64,000 bases of DNA, taken from the NCBI RefSeq assembly GCF_038007285.1, contig NZ_JBBOWX010000001.1:3923501-3987500 (forward strand), written 5' to 3'. This DNA comes from Sporosarcina sp. FSL K6-3457 (lineage in GTDB: Bacteria; Bacillota; Bacilli; Bacillales_A; Planococcaceae). The position numbers and the translations under genes were made by a program. The notes under the pieces were generated by a model. The model worked only from the letters and a program-made list of their open reading frames with translations. It searched no databases and was not told where the DNA came from. Every line of letters starts with the position of its first letter. The stretch's first letter is position 1. This document shows positions 45,401 to 53,647 of this stretch, in pieces.

Positions 45401-46084
45401 TTATAGCGTAATCGCCATATAGCCAAGCCCTTTTTTCGTAACAATCGCTTCGCCAAGCTCTAGATCTGCAAGCTTTTGACGCAATCGGGTCACATTGACA
45501 GTCAGCGTATTATCATTGACAAATCGTTCATCATCCCAGAGTTTGCGAATCAAATCGTCACGGGACACAATCTCATCCATCGATTGGACGAGTACCGCCA
45601 AGATGAAAAACTCATTTTTCGTTAACTCAACTTCTGTACCATCTTTTCGAATAATACCACGCTTCATATCAATGACTGCACCATTCCATTCTAGTACATC
45701 CGATGTCTCTTCCCCATATGCATAGGTGCGCCGTAAAATCGCTTGAATTTTCGCTAGTAATACATCCGTATGAAACGGCTTCTGAATATAATCATCCGCC
45801 CCCATATTCATCGCCATAATCATATCCATAGGATGATCACGGGACGATAAAAATATAATAGGTACTTTCGACACCGCACGTATTTCACGGCACCAGTGAA
45901 AACCATCATAGGTAGGCAACTGGATATCCATCATAACCAAATGCGGCTTCTCTTGAAAAAAAGCCCCCATAATATCATGAAAATCATCTGGTCCCGTCAC
46001 ACGGAGTGACCACTGCCCAAGACGCTCTTTCAATGAATTAAAAATCGCGACATCATCCTCAACAATGAAAATCGTCATATCCAT
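45401..46084 (-). CDS. BceR-type response regulator (YxdJ-like)
   Basis: 227 residues of the OmpR family. The receiver has IFIVEDDVAIF and the acceptor aspartate in LVMMDIQLPTYDGFHW; the winged helix has DEIVSRDDLIRKLWDDERFVNDNTL. It opens the unit regulator-kinase-[terminator]-ATPase-permease-YxeA. It very likely binds the TGACA/TGTCA repeats before the transporter genes. Confidence 0.93.
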   Translation of the reverse strand: MDMTIFIVEDDVAIFNSLKERLGQWSLRVTGPDDFHDIMGAFFQEKPHLVMMDIQLPTYDGFHWCREIRAVSKVPIIFLSSRDHPMDMIMAMNMGADDYIQKPFHTDVLLAKIQAILRRTYAYGEETSDVLEWNGAVIDMKRGIIRKDGTEVELTKNEFFILAVLVQSMDEIVSRDDLIRKLWDDERFVNDNTLTVNVTRLRQKLADLELGEAIVTKKGLGYMAITL

Positions 46085-46331
46085 TTACGATGCACTTCCT
46101 TCCCTTCGTCCATTCTAATAGAAAACATTACGACTGGGCAATAAATAGAGCATATAATAGAAACAAGTGTAAATAGTGCGAAATTTACTGTTTTATGTTA
46201 TACTGTTTACACGAGGCATTGTTCCAGCAAGTATCGGAGCTGAATTGAGCTTCTTTTTTATTGAGTAGAAGTTATTTTTTTATCTACTTTTAAAAATATT
46301 TTTCTTCTTTTAAAAACTACAGGAGGTACTT

Positions 46332-47462
46332 ATGCTAAAATTTGAAAACGTAAGTAAAGTGTATGGTGACGGATTCCAAGCTGTGAAATCTGTCAATTTT
46401 GATATTCAACAAGGCGAATTTCTTGTGTTGATTGGACCAAGTGGTTCGGGTAAATCTACAACGATGAAAATGATTAACAAGATGGAACCACATACAAGCG
46501 GAACGATTTCCATCAACGGCAAAGATATCAATTCGTATAATCCGTCTGAATTACGTAGAAACATCGGCTATGTCATCCAACAAATTGGCCTTTTCCCCCA
46601 CTATACCATCGAAAAAAACATCGCCATTGTTCCCCAACTAAAAGGCTGGAATCCTAAGGAAGTCAAAGCCCGTGTCAACGAGCTTCTTGATTTAGTCGGT
46701 CTTGATCCGGACATATTTGCCACGCGCTATCCAAAGGAACTTTCAGGTGGTCAGCAACAGCGTGTCGGTATCGCAAGAGCCCTTGCAGGCAATCCTGATA
46801 TTATCTTAATGGACGAACCGTTCAGTGCACTCGATCCGTTAACACGTGATCAGTTACAAGAAGAGGTAAGCGCATTGCATAAAAAATTGAATAAGACATT
46901 CGTTTTTGTTACCCATGATATGGATGAAGCTTTAAAAATGGGCGATCGCATCGCTATTATGAAAGACGGTAAGCTTCTACAGTTGGACACTCCAGAGAAA
47001 TTACTGCATGAACCAGCCCACGGCTTTGTAGAGGAGTTCATTGGGAAACATCGGATTACCCAAAACCCTGAACTCATGTCCGTTACCGAGATTATGTCGG
47101 AATCGGTCGTCACCTCTCTACCTCATCGATCTCCGGAAAAAGCACTCTCGCTTATCCGGCAGCGAAAAATTACAAACCTTATTGTTGTCGACGATAACAA
47201 CAAATTACTCGGAATCGTTTCTGCCTACGATGTCATTAAAAAGTTAGATGATATTAAAACAATCGAGGAAATCATGGTGTCCCGAGAGCCATTTCTGAGT
47301 GATGCTGCGACTGCTAAAGACGCTATTATTATGATGGATGACGCACCTTTCGGTATTATCCCGGTTGTCGATCACTATCAAAAAGTATTAGGTGTTGTCA
47401 CACGGGGTTCGTTGCTATCCGTCATGTCTAGTCAGTGGACAGAAACGGAGGAAAGCCAATGA
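46332..47462 (+). CDS. opuCA: osmoprotectant ABC transporter ATPase (OpuCA type)
   Basis: 376 residues behind AGGAGG. The ATPase domain (1-235) has GPSGSGKST, LSGGQQQRVGIARALAG and ILMDEPFSALDP; two CBS domains follow (about 250-310 and 315-370), which in OpuC sense ionic strength or nucleotides. It energises uptake of glycine betaine, carnitine or choline. The stop overlaps the permease start (ATGA). Confidence 0.92.
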   Translation: MLKFENVSKVYGDGFQAVKSVNFDIQQGEFLVLIGPSGSGKSTTMKMINKMEPHTSGTISINGKDINSYNPSELRRNIGYVIQQIGLFPHYTIEKNIAIVPQLKGWNPKEVKARVNELLDLVGLDPDIFATRYPKELSGGQQQRVGIARALAGNPDIILMDEPFSALDPLTRDQLQEEVSALHKKLNKTFVFVTHDMDEALKMGDRIAIMKDGKLLQLDTPEKLLHEPAHGFVEEFIGKHRITQNPELMSVTEIMSESVVTSLPHRSPEKALSLIRQRKITNLIVVDDNNKLLGIVSAYDVIKKLDDIKTIEEIMVSREPFLSDAATAKDAIIMMDDAPFGIIPVVDHYQKVLGVVTRGSLLSVMSSQWTETEESQ

Positions 47463-48112
47463 ATAACTTAACAATTTGGCAACAACTAGCCCAACAATCA
47501 CAAATGAGATGGAAAGAAGTGCTCGAAGCGACTTCTGTCCATATTCAACTCGTTTTCTTCTCAATGCTCATTGCCATTGTTCTTGGCATTACACTTGGAA
47601 TTTTAATCACACGTGTTCCGAAACTCACAACAGTCGTACTTGGTGGTGCTGGTGTCATGCAGACCATTCCGAGCCTTGCATTGCTCGGTTTCATGATTCC
47701 AATTTTCGGAATTGGTGTAAAAACAGCAATCGCTGCGTTATTCCTTTATTCCTTGTTGCCAATTATTCGCAACACGTATGCAGGTATTAAAGATGTCGAT
47801 AAAGCGACAACTGAAGCAGCAAAAGGAATGGGTATGACAAGTATGCAAATTCTATTTAAAGTAGAACTCCCATTAGCACTCCCTGTGATTATGGCTGGTA
47901 TTCGAACAGCAGCGGTCATTAACGTCGGTACAGCAACGCTGGCAGCATTTATCGGTGCAGGCGGACTTGGTGATTTCATTTTCCTAGGCATTACACGCGG
48001 CATTGATGGATTGATTTTACTTGGCGCAATTCCAGCAGCATTTCTTGCAATTGTACTTGAAACGCTTTTCGGTGCAATTGAAAAATGGACGACGCCGGAA
48101 GGATTGAAGTAA
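47459..48112 (+). CDS. opuCB: osmoprotectant ABC transporter permease (OpuCB type)
   Basis: 217 residues from ATG 47459, overlapping the opuCA stop. Six membrane helices and the permease EAA-like loop (TTEAAKGMGMTSMQILFKVELPLALPVIMAGIRTA) are seen. Classic OpuC operons have two permeases, CB and CD, around the binding protein; here only one is found, so it may act as a homodimer. Confidence 0.9.
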   Translation: MNNLTIWQQLAQQSQMRWKEVLEATSVHIQLVFFSMLIAIVLGITLGILITRVPKLTTVVLGGAGVMQTIPSLALLGFMIPIFGIGVKTAIAALFLYSLLPIIRNTYAGIKDVDKATTEAAKGMGMTSMQILFKVELPLALPVIMAGIRTAAVINVGTATLAAFIGAGGLGDFIFLGITRGIDGLILLGAIPAAFLAIVLETLFGAIEKWTTPEGLK

Positions 48113-48114
48113 GT

Positions 48115-49002
48115 ATGAAAAATAAATTCATAACATTGATATTGACAGTACTCGTAGCAAGTATGCTGTCAGGTTGTATTTTTATTGAAAAGGATTCACT
48201 AACATTAGGCTCTCGGAACAATACAGAAAGCATCATTTTGTCACATGTCATGGGGCAATTGATTGAAAATAAAACAGATATTGAAGTCGTTTACAAAGAA
48301 AACCTTGGCGGCTCGAACGTCGTCTGGAACGCTATGTTGAATGATCTGATTGATGTCATACCCGATTACACGGGGACGATTGTCGTCAACTATTACCATG
48401 AGGATCCAGGCACAGCCGAGGAGACGCTTGCGACTACGAAACGACTCGTCAATGAAGACGGCATTATCGCTTTCGACACATTCGGCTTCAATAATACGTA
48501 CACATTAGCGTTAGATGAAGCAAGAGCCGAAGAACTTGGCGTCAAGACATTCAGTGACTTCGCTAACGTTTCGGAAGACTTCGTACTCGGTGCTGTCTTT
48601 GAATTTATCGACCGTCCAGATGGCTTACCTGGCTTCCAGGAGGAATATGGTTTGAAATTTAAAGATGTCAAAGGGATGGACCACGGCATTATGTACCGTT
48701 CCATTGGCGCTAAAGAAGTCGACGTCATCAACTCTTATACGACAGATGGCCAGCTGCAAGATTACGATTTGCGTGTGCTGGAGGACGATAAATCCTACTT
48801 CCCTCCCTACCACGCACTGCCGCTGGTGAGAAAAGAAACACTAGTGGAGTACCCAGAAATTGAAGAAGTCTTAAAACAACTAGCTGGCATTATCGACGAA
48901 GAAGCGATGCAGAAGATGAACGCTAAAGTTGATAATGAAGGCATGATGGTTGAAAAAGTGGCACAGGAGTTTTTGATTGAGTCAGGGTTAATTGAAGAAT
49001 GA
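48115..49002 (+). CDS. opuCC: osmoprotectant-binding lipoprotein (OpuCC type)
   Basis: 295 residues from ATG 48115 (GGAAGG before it). The lipobox LSGC puts the lipid cysteine at residue 21. The mature part fits the QAT family of betaine/choline binding proteins: GSRNNTESIILSHVMGQLIE, VVWNAMLNDLIDVIPDYTG and YRSIGAKEVDVINSYTTDG. A terminator follows 10 bases later. Confidence 0.92.
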   Translation: MKNKFITLILTVLVASMLSGCIFIEKDSLTLGSRNNTESIILSHVMGQLIENKTDIEVVYKENLGGSNVVWNAMLNDLIDVIPDYTGTIVVNYYHEDPGTAEETLATTKRLVNEDGIIAFDTFGFNNTYTLALDEARAEELGVKTFSDFANVSEDFVLGAVFEFIDRPDGLPGFQEEYGLKFKDVKGMDHGIMYRSIGAKEVDVINSYTTDGQLQDYDLRVLEDDKSYFPPYHALPLVRKETLVEYPEIEEVLKQLAGIIDEEAMQKMNAKVDNEGMMVEKVAQEFLIESGLIEE

Positions 49003-49012
49003 TGAAATGCGG

Positions 49013-49048
49013 AACGGCGTCTCTTGTTTGCTGAGAGATGCCGTTTTT
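49013..49048 (+). terminator. intrinsic terminator after the opuC operon
   Basis: AACGGCGTCTCT and AGAGATGCCGTT pair over 12 bases (one G-U pair) around a 9-base loop, followed by T. Confidence 0.88.
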
Positions 49049-49059
49049 GCATGGTGTAC

Positions 49060-49165
49060 GGGCGTTATGACCGGCACGAACGCAGTTATGACCGGCATAA
49101 GCCACATTATGATCGCCTTGAAGTTGTTTATGACCGTCTCACACGAGTTTGTGACCGCCATTCAT
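49060..49165 (+). repeat. 21-bp tandem repeat array A
   Basis: Five units with an exact 21-base period and the core NTTATGACCGNC; all begin with the same 8-10 bases and differ in the rest. On the plus strand the array reads YDRH/YDRL plus three variable residues (heptapeptides) inside a 41-codon frame from ATG 49051 to TGA 49176. No ribosome site precedes it, and it lies just after a terminator and overlaps the end of the NERD gene. A similar array is at 50229-50318. Confidence 0.75.
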
Positions 49166-50094
49166 TTAAACAATGAATATGTCCGATTACGATTCGCTCC
49201 CTCCGTTCGCAAGTTCATACTTTGTAAAATTCGTGTCGCACTTTGACGCTCAATATGCAAAAACTCACGGCAATCTTTATTCATCATTTTCCCGCCATAT
49301 AAAAGGAACCAATCACGAATCGCTTGTTTATGCGCGTCGATGCTTGTCCTATCGCACGCCGCGCAACGCCATCCCTTCATATATTTCTGCATACCTAAAA
49401 AACCGCAGGATGGGCATGCAACACCTGTTATAATTTTATTTTTAATTTCAGGGTAAGTTAGACAAATAGGGTTGGGAATAAATTCGCGATGGCTAGCGAC
49501 AAGTTCATGCGCTACCCCTGTAAATGCTACATCATCCAACAGTGGGGTTTCTATTGGGAGACTACGAATATACGTGGGGACTGCATTCGGAAATAAGAAT
49601 GGGGTTTTCGTATCAAATAGTTCAATACGCTGTTTTGAATAGGCCAACACAATGGCGCCATAAATCGGCAATGAAACATTTTTTGAATGAAACCAGTCCT
49701 GCAATAACTCGCAATTACTTTGTAGTTGTGTAATGGGGCTGTTAAAACCTTTCACTTCCCCATTATCTAGCTTACGAATTAATTGTGGCGGATTTTTTAC
49801 AACTTTTAATTCTCCTGCAATATTCTTCACTTCAAAAATGACTGCATATGATGGGGTAATAAATAATGTGTCGATTTGAAAGTGAGTGCTAGATCTAAGG
49901 GATAGATCATGCAGTACGCGATATTTCATTGAAAAGGTATAGTTTTCAAAGACCTTGTCCAATTGCTGTTCTCCACCAAATCCAGCTTTCAGGGCAGCAT
50001 ATTTGGCCTCCAGCATAGGTTCTTCTCTCGGCAGACGCCTAATTGCTGCACTAAGTCCTTCAAGAAGTAGTGGCTCTTTTCTTCGTTTGCTAAT
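49162..50094 (-). CDS. NERD-domain protein with zinc ribbon, probable ATT start
   Basis: About 310 residues. The NERD nuclease-related domain (about 35-150) has FGGEQQLDKVFENY, QIDTLFITPSYAVIFEVKNI (conserved D and E-x-K); a zinc ribbon follows (CPSC...CAAC) with a small C-terminal helical part. From the first ATG (50016) the conserved N-terminus would be lost. The frame is open further up: KRRKEPLLLEGLSAAIRRLP looks like family N-termini, and a strong GAGGAGG (50107-50113) lies before ATT 50094, the likely rare start codon. The role is unknown; relatives are suspected in DNA processing. Confidence 0.75.
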   Translation of the reverse strand: MSKRRKEPLLLEGLSAAIRRLPREEPMLEAKYAALKAGFGGEQQLDKVFENYTFSMKYRVLHDLSLRSSTHFQIDTLFITPSYAVIFEVKNIAGELKVVKNPPQLIRKLDNGEVKGFNSPITQLQSNCELLQDWFHSKNVSLPIYGAIVLAYSKQRIELFDTKTPFLFPNAVPTYIRSLPIETPLLDDVAFTGVAHELVASHREFIPNPICLTYPEIKNKIITGVACPSCGFLGMQKYMKGWRCAACDRTSIDAHKQAIRDWFLLYGGKMMNKDCREFLHIERQSATRILQSMNLRTEGANRNRTYSLFK

Positions 50095-50228
50095 AAATTT
50101 CTTCGACCTCCTCGCTAATTACTGACGACCATCTGAGGAAATCGTATCATATTTTGATAAGTGAATCTAGAACTAAAAAGAATATTCAGGTATTACTCGA
50201 CGTATTTTTATCTTATGACTGCCTTAGG

Positions 50229-50318
50229 CTCGATTATGCTCGGCACGCACACGGTTATGACCGGCATGAGCCACTTTATGACCGTCTCACACGACTTTAT
50301 GACCGCCATGCAAAATAT
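50229..50318 (+). repeat. 21-bp tandem repeat array B
   Basis: Four units of 21 bases with the same core as array A (ATTATGCTCGGC, GTTATGACCGGC, TTTATGACCGTC, TTTATGACCGCC). Two units are nearly identical to units of array A, including the stretches CTCACACGA and GGCATGAGCCAC. Together the arrays flank the NERD gene. Confidence 0.75.
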
Positions 50319-50389
50319 CCCCTTCCCACTTTACGTTTTGCCCACTACATGCTAGTGTTAAGTTAGCATATTGTACACACTATATACTA

Positions 50390-50615
50390 TTGAACGATGG
50401 ATAGGTACCGATATCGGTTTAAAAGGGAATCCGGAAAATCCGGAGCTGTCCCCGCAACTGTAAGCGCTGACGACCGCCAAATAAGCCACTGTGGAGAAAT
50501 CCATGGGAAGGCCGGCTGGAAGAATGAAGCGCGAGCCAGAAGACCTGCCCTCCATCGTCAAGCGACACTTTCTTCGGGGGTTGAGAGGTGGAAGCGAGCA
50601 GGTTTCCGCCACCAA
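50390..50615 (+). ncRNA. cobalamin riboswitch upstream of the NrdE paralogue
   Basis: The conserved elements are in order: GGTACCGATATCGG, AAAAGGGAATCC, GCTGTCCCCGCAACTGTAAG, GCCACTGTGG, GGGAAGG, and GAAGCGCGAGCCAGAAGACC. Long stretches are the same as in the riboswitch at 37270-37485 (for example the 3' part with TCGTCAAGCGACACTTTC), so the two are recent copies. The strand is opposite to that of the first copy. Confidence 0.94.
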
Positions 50616-50682
50616 TCTGTCGTTCTGCGACTAACTTAAATGATGTGGACGGTCCTATTCTGTTTCCAACGAATGATCCATG

Positions 50683-50722
50683 AGCGATAGCTCTACCGAA
50701 AAGGTAGAACTATTGCTTTTTT
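50683..50722 (+). terminator. riboswitch expression-platform terminator before the NrdE paralogue
   Basis: A 15-base stem (50683-50697 with 50703-50717, one mismatch and one G-U pair), loop GAAAA and a T-run. It should stop transcription when the aptamer holds B12. Confidence 0.88.
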
Positions 50723-50780
50723 GTTTTGAAAAGCGAAACTAGCTTGATTCCTAACAACAATCATGGAAGGAGACAAAAAA

Positions 50781-52637
50781 ATGTCTATGCAAACAAAACA
50801 GCATGATTTATTAACTGAATTATGCTTGGATTTTGGGAAGAAGGCAGTAGCCTCTTTATTGGAAGCAAGTACATTATGGATAAAAAAATTCCCTAACGGC
50901 AGCCACGCTGATTGGTCACAGTCCATGATTTCACACGCTCTCAGCCAATTGAGTGAGCACGAACCCTACTGGACCTTTATCGCGGCACGAATTCATCTTC
51001 ATGACCTCTATACCAAACAGCGTAGCCCGAACATCTACACGGATTTCGCGGCACATATTACCCAGCTAGTGGCACTTGGTTTGTATGACCCGATTTTAGT
51101 TGAACGCTATTCACGAGAAGAACTGCGACTTATTGGGAACTTAATCACCCCGGAACGAGACAAATTATTCACATACAGCGCCTTGCAAATGATGATGAGT
51201 AACTATATTACTAGGGATGCCGACCATAAATCTGTTGAACTTCCCCAAGAACGATGGCTTCTCATCGCAATGATCCTAATGCAAAACGAAACAGAGCAAC
51301 GGCTCGAAAAAATTGAAGAAGCCTATTGGGCAATGAGTCATTTGTATATGACGGTCGAATTACCCACCTTGTTAAACGCCGGAAAACTTCAAAAACCAGG
51401 TGACAATAAGCCAACAGCATCTACCAACTACCTAGATGTATACCATATAGGCATTACTAAGTTTCTTGACGGTATGATAGATGACAAAGTTATCTATATC
51501 CCTGACTTATTTATGGAACAAGTGGAATCACGCGGCCATTGGCATCTGTTCGACCCACATGAGGTGCAGACAGTTATGGGGTATTCCCTTGCCGATTTTT
51601 ATGATGAAAAGAAGGGGGCTGGCTCATTCCGTGAAAAATACATGGCGTGTGTTCAGCATCCGAAACTTAACAAAAAGACCATTTTTGCCATCGACCTCAT
51701 GAAGCAAATCATGCATAGCCAGCTAACAACAGGCTTTCCACATATCTGCTATACGGATGAAATTCATCGTAAAAAGATGAACAAACATGTAGCTACGTCT
51801 GAATACACGATTGTTGCCACACATCCAACTCAGCTCACCCACTCGTCTATCAACCTTGGACGTGTAGTTCCTGCTGGTGTATTGGAGCGACTCATCACGA
51901 TTCAAGTGCGTATGATCGACAACGCCATTGACCTAAACGTTCATTCAAAGCCAATAGATGTACAATTGCGTGGACTATTGCTAGGCACAACGGGCTGGCA
52001 TCACTTACTCGCCCTAAATAAAATTCGTTGGGAATCAACGGAAGCAGTAGAGTTTGCTGATGAATTATACGAGAACATCGCCTATTTGACGATTTCAGCT
52101 TCAATGGAACTCGCTAAGGAAAAAGGGGCCTATCCTTTATTCAAAGCATCAGAATGGTATAGCGGAGAGTATTTTGAAGAGAGGGAATACCATTCAAAGA
52201 CATGGGAAAAACTTCGGACAGACGTTGCATCAAACGGCTTGCGAAACGGCTCTATGACGGCGATAGCATCCCATTCATCGACAGCAATCCTTGCAGCTAG
52301 TACCGTCGGCATTGAACCTATCATTCAAAAATACTATATGGAAGAACAGTTAGACGGAGTCATTCCAATTATTGTACCAGATTTAAATCCAGAAACACGT
52401 TGGTTTTATAAATCAGGATACTTCATCGACCAACAATGGACATTGAGGCAAAATGCAGCGCGCCAACGTCATATCGATCAATGCATTTCACTGAACCTGT
52501 ACGTGCCTAATACAATTCAAGCAATTGAACTACTAGACCTGCACGTAAACGCTTGGAAAAGTAGCCTGAAAATGACCGGCACCATCCATTCACACTCAAA
52601 CTCTCTATATTTTTTAAATAATGCTATTTCATTCTAA
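50781..52637 (+). CDS. NrdE-like pseudoenzyme under cobalamin riboswitch
   Basis: 618 residues from ATG 50781, spaced correctly after AAGGAG. It aligns with the NrdE of the same window over its whole length (for example ESRGHWHLFDPHEV and SFREKY), but every catalytic part is gone. A deletion of about 100 residues removes the first redox cysteine and the specificity-site/dimer region; a second removes about 15 residues before FMEQVESRGH; a third removes NLCSEI and the VVCN cysteine; the Tyr-Tyr relay reads TGT and the C-terminal CxxC is replaced. All changes keep the frame and no stop is present. It cannot reduce ribonucleotides by the known mechanism. It may bind NrdE or NrdF, or be an early pseudogene. 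Confidence 0.85.
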   Translation: MSMQTKQHDLLTELCLDFGKKAVASLLEASTLWIKKFPNGSHADWSQSMISHALSQLSEHEPYWTFIAARIHLHDLYTKQRSPNIYTDFAAHITQLVALGLYDPILVERYSREELRLIGNLITPERDKLFTYSALQMMMSNYITRDADHKSVELPQERWLLIAMILMQNETEQRLEKIEEAYWAMSHLYMTVELPTLLNAGKLQKPGDNKPTASTNYLDVYHIGITKFLDGMIDDKVIYIPDLFMEQVESRGHWHLFDPHEVQTVMGYSLADFYDEKKGAGSFREKYMACVQHPKLNKKTIFAIDLMKQIMHSQLTTGFPHICYTDEIHRKKMNKHVATSEYTIVATHPTQLTHSSINLGRVVPAGVLERLITIQVRMIDNAIDLNVHSKPIDVQLRGLLLGTTGWHHLLALNKIRWESTEAVEFADELYENIAYLTISASMELAKEKGAYPLFKASEWYSGEYFEEREYHSKTWEKLRTDVASNGLRNGSMTAIASHSSTAILAASTVGIEPIIQKYYMEEQLDGVIPIIVPDLNPETRWFYKSGYFIDQQWTLRQNAARQRHIDQCISLNLYVPNTIQAIELLDLHVNAWKSSLKMTGTIHSHSNSLYFLNNAISF

Positions 52638-52640
52638 ATA

Positions 52641-52683
52641 AAACAGGGTGAGTAACTATTATGCATAGTTACTCACCCTGTTT
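52641..52683. terminator. bidirectional terminator between the NrdE paralogue and mdh
   Basis: An 18-pair perfect stem around TTATGCA. T-rich sequence on both sides serves the two convergent genes. Confidence 0.9.
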
Positions 52684-53625
52684 TTAACGACTGCAAATAT
52701 CAAGAACTGAACGAACAGCCTCTGCCGACTTATCAAGTGCTGTTTGCTCTTCATTTGTCAGTGGTAGTTCAATAATGCTTTCGATCCCGTTACCACCAAT
52801 CACAGTAGGAACGCCTAAATACAGCCCATTATAGCCGTATTCACCCTCTAAATAAGCAATCGAAGGTAATATCCTCTTTTTGTCCTTAATAATTGCTTCT
52901 GCCATTTCAACGAGTGAGGCTGCCGGTGCATAATAGGCACTTCCATTGCCGAGTAAGGAAACAATCTCCCCTCCGCCTTTTCTTGTGCGCTCCACAATTG
53001 CATCAAGCCGATCCAGGGGTATGAGCTTCTCTAGTGGTATGCCGCCAGCATAAGAATATCTAACGAGCGGTACCATATCATCCCCATGTCCTCCTAAAAC
53101 AAAACCTGAAATGTCCTCCACTGAAATATTTAACTCTTCAGCAACAAAAGTGTTAAAACGTGCTGTATCTAGAACACCCGATTGACCAATCACCCTATTT
53201 TTAGGGAACCCAGTCGTTTTATAGCACACATAGGTCATGGCATCTACGGGATTACTTAAAATGAGAATTGTGCTGTCTGGTGCATATTTTTTCACTTGTT
53301 CAGATACAGCGCGCATGATTTTCGCATTCGTCGTAACAAGATCGTCTCTACTCATTCCAGGTTGTCTTGCGATACCTGCAGTAATAATAACCATGTCTGC
53401 ATCTTGAATATGTTCATAGCTAGACGTCCCCGTAATTTTCACATTAAAACGTTGAATCGGTCCCGTTTGAAGCATATCCAACGCTTTTCCTTTTGTTGGG
53501 CTTTCTTGTTCAGGAATATCGAGTAAAACAATATCTCCCAACTCTTTTTGTGCTAACAGTAAAGCTACAGTGGCGCCAGTATGTCCTGCACCAATGACGG
53601 CGATTTTATGTCTTCGAAAAGCCAA
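52684..53625 (-). CDS. mdh: malate dehydrogenase at the end of the eut operon
   Basis: 313 residues, TTG start at 53625 with GGGTGAG before it. The Bacillus-type lactate/malate dehydrogenase pattern is clear: [22 protein letters not shown], substrate-loop [16 protein letters not shown] with the Arg residues that select malate, and the catalytic [10 protein letters not shown]. It makes oxaloacetate and NADH from malate, or the reverse. It is 22 bases after the last BMC gene on the same strand and so probably in the same transcript. In Bacillus mdh lies with citZ and icd, so this place is unusual; it may be a second copy. Confidence 0.9.
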   Translation of the reverse strand: MAFRRHKIAVIGAGHTGATVALLLAQKELGDIVLLDIPEQESPTKGKALDMLQTGPIQRFNVKITGTSSYEHIQDADMVIITAGIARQPGMSRDDLVTTNAKIMRAVSEQVKKYAPDSTILILSNPVDAMTYVCYKTTGFPKNRVIGQSGVLDTARFNTFVAEELNISVEDISGFVLGGHGDDMVPLVRYSYAGGIPLEKLIPLDRLDAIVERTRKGGGEIVSLLGNGSAYYAPAASLVEMAEAIIKDKKRILPSIAYLEGEYGYNGLYLGVPTVIGGNGIESIIELPLTNEEQTALDKSAEAVRSVLDICSR

Positions 53626-53647
53626 CTATGCTCACCCTTTCACACGA

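Noticed and set aside
49051..49176. 41-codon frame MVYGRYDRH... over repeat array A as a protein gene
   Set aside because: It has no ribosome site, begins right after a terminator and overlaps the NERD gene on the other strand; the repeat itself explains the open frame.
49060..50318. CRISPR array
   Set aside because: The repeat period is 21 bases with no unique 30-base spacers, and there are no cas genes.
50154..50366. 70-codon frame over repeat array B as a protein gene
   Set aside because: Same 21-bp repeat effect, no ribosome site, and the flanking residues look random.
50781..52637. Calling the NrdE paralogue a plain pseudogene
   Set aside because: The frame is intact for 618 codons, with ribosome site, riboswitch and terminator; it was kept as a CDS, with decay named as the alternative.
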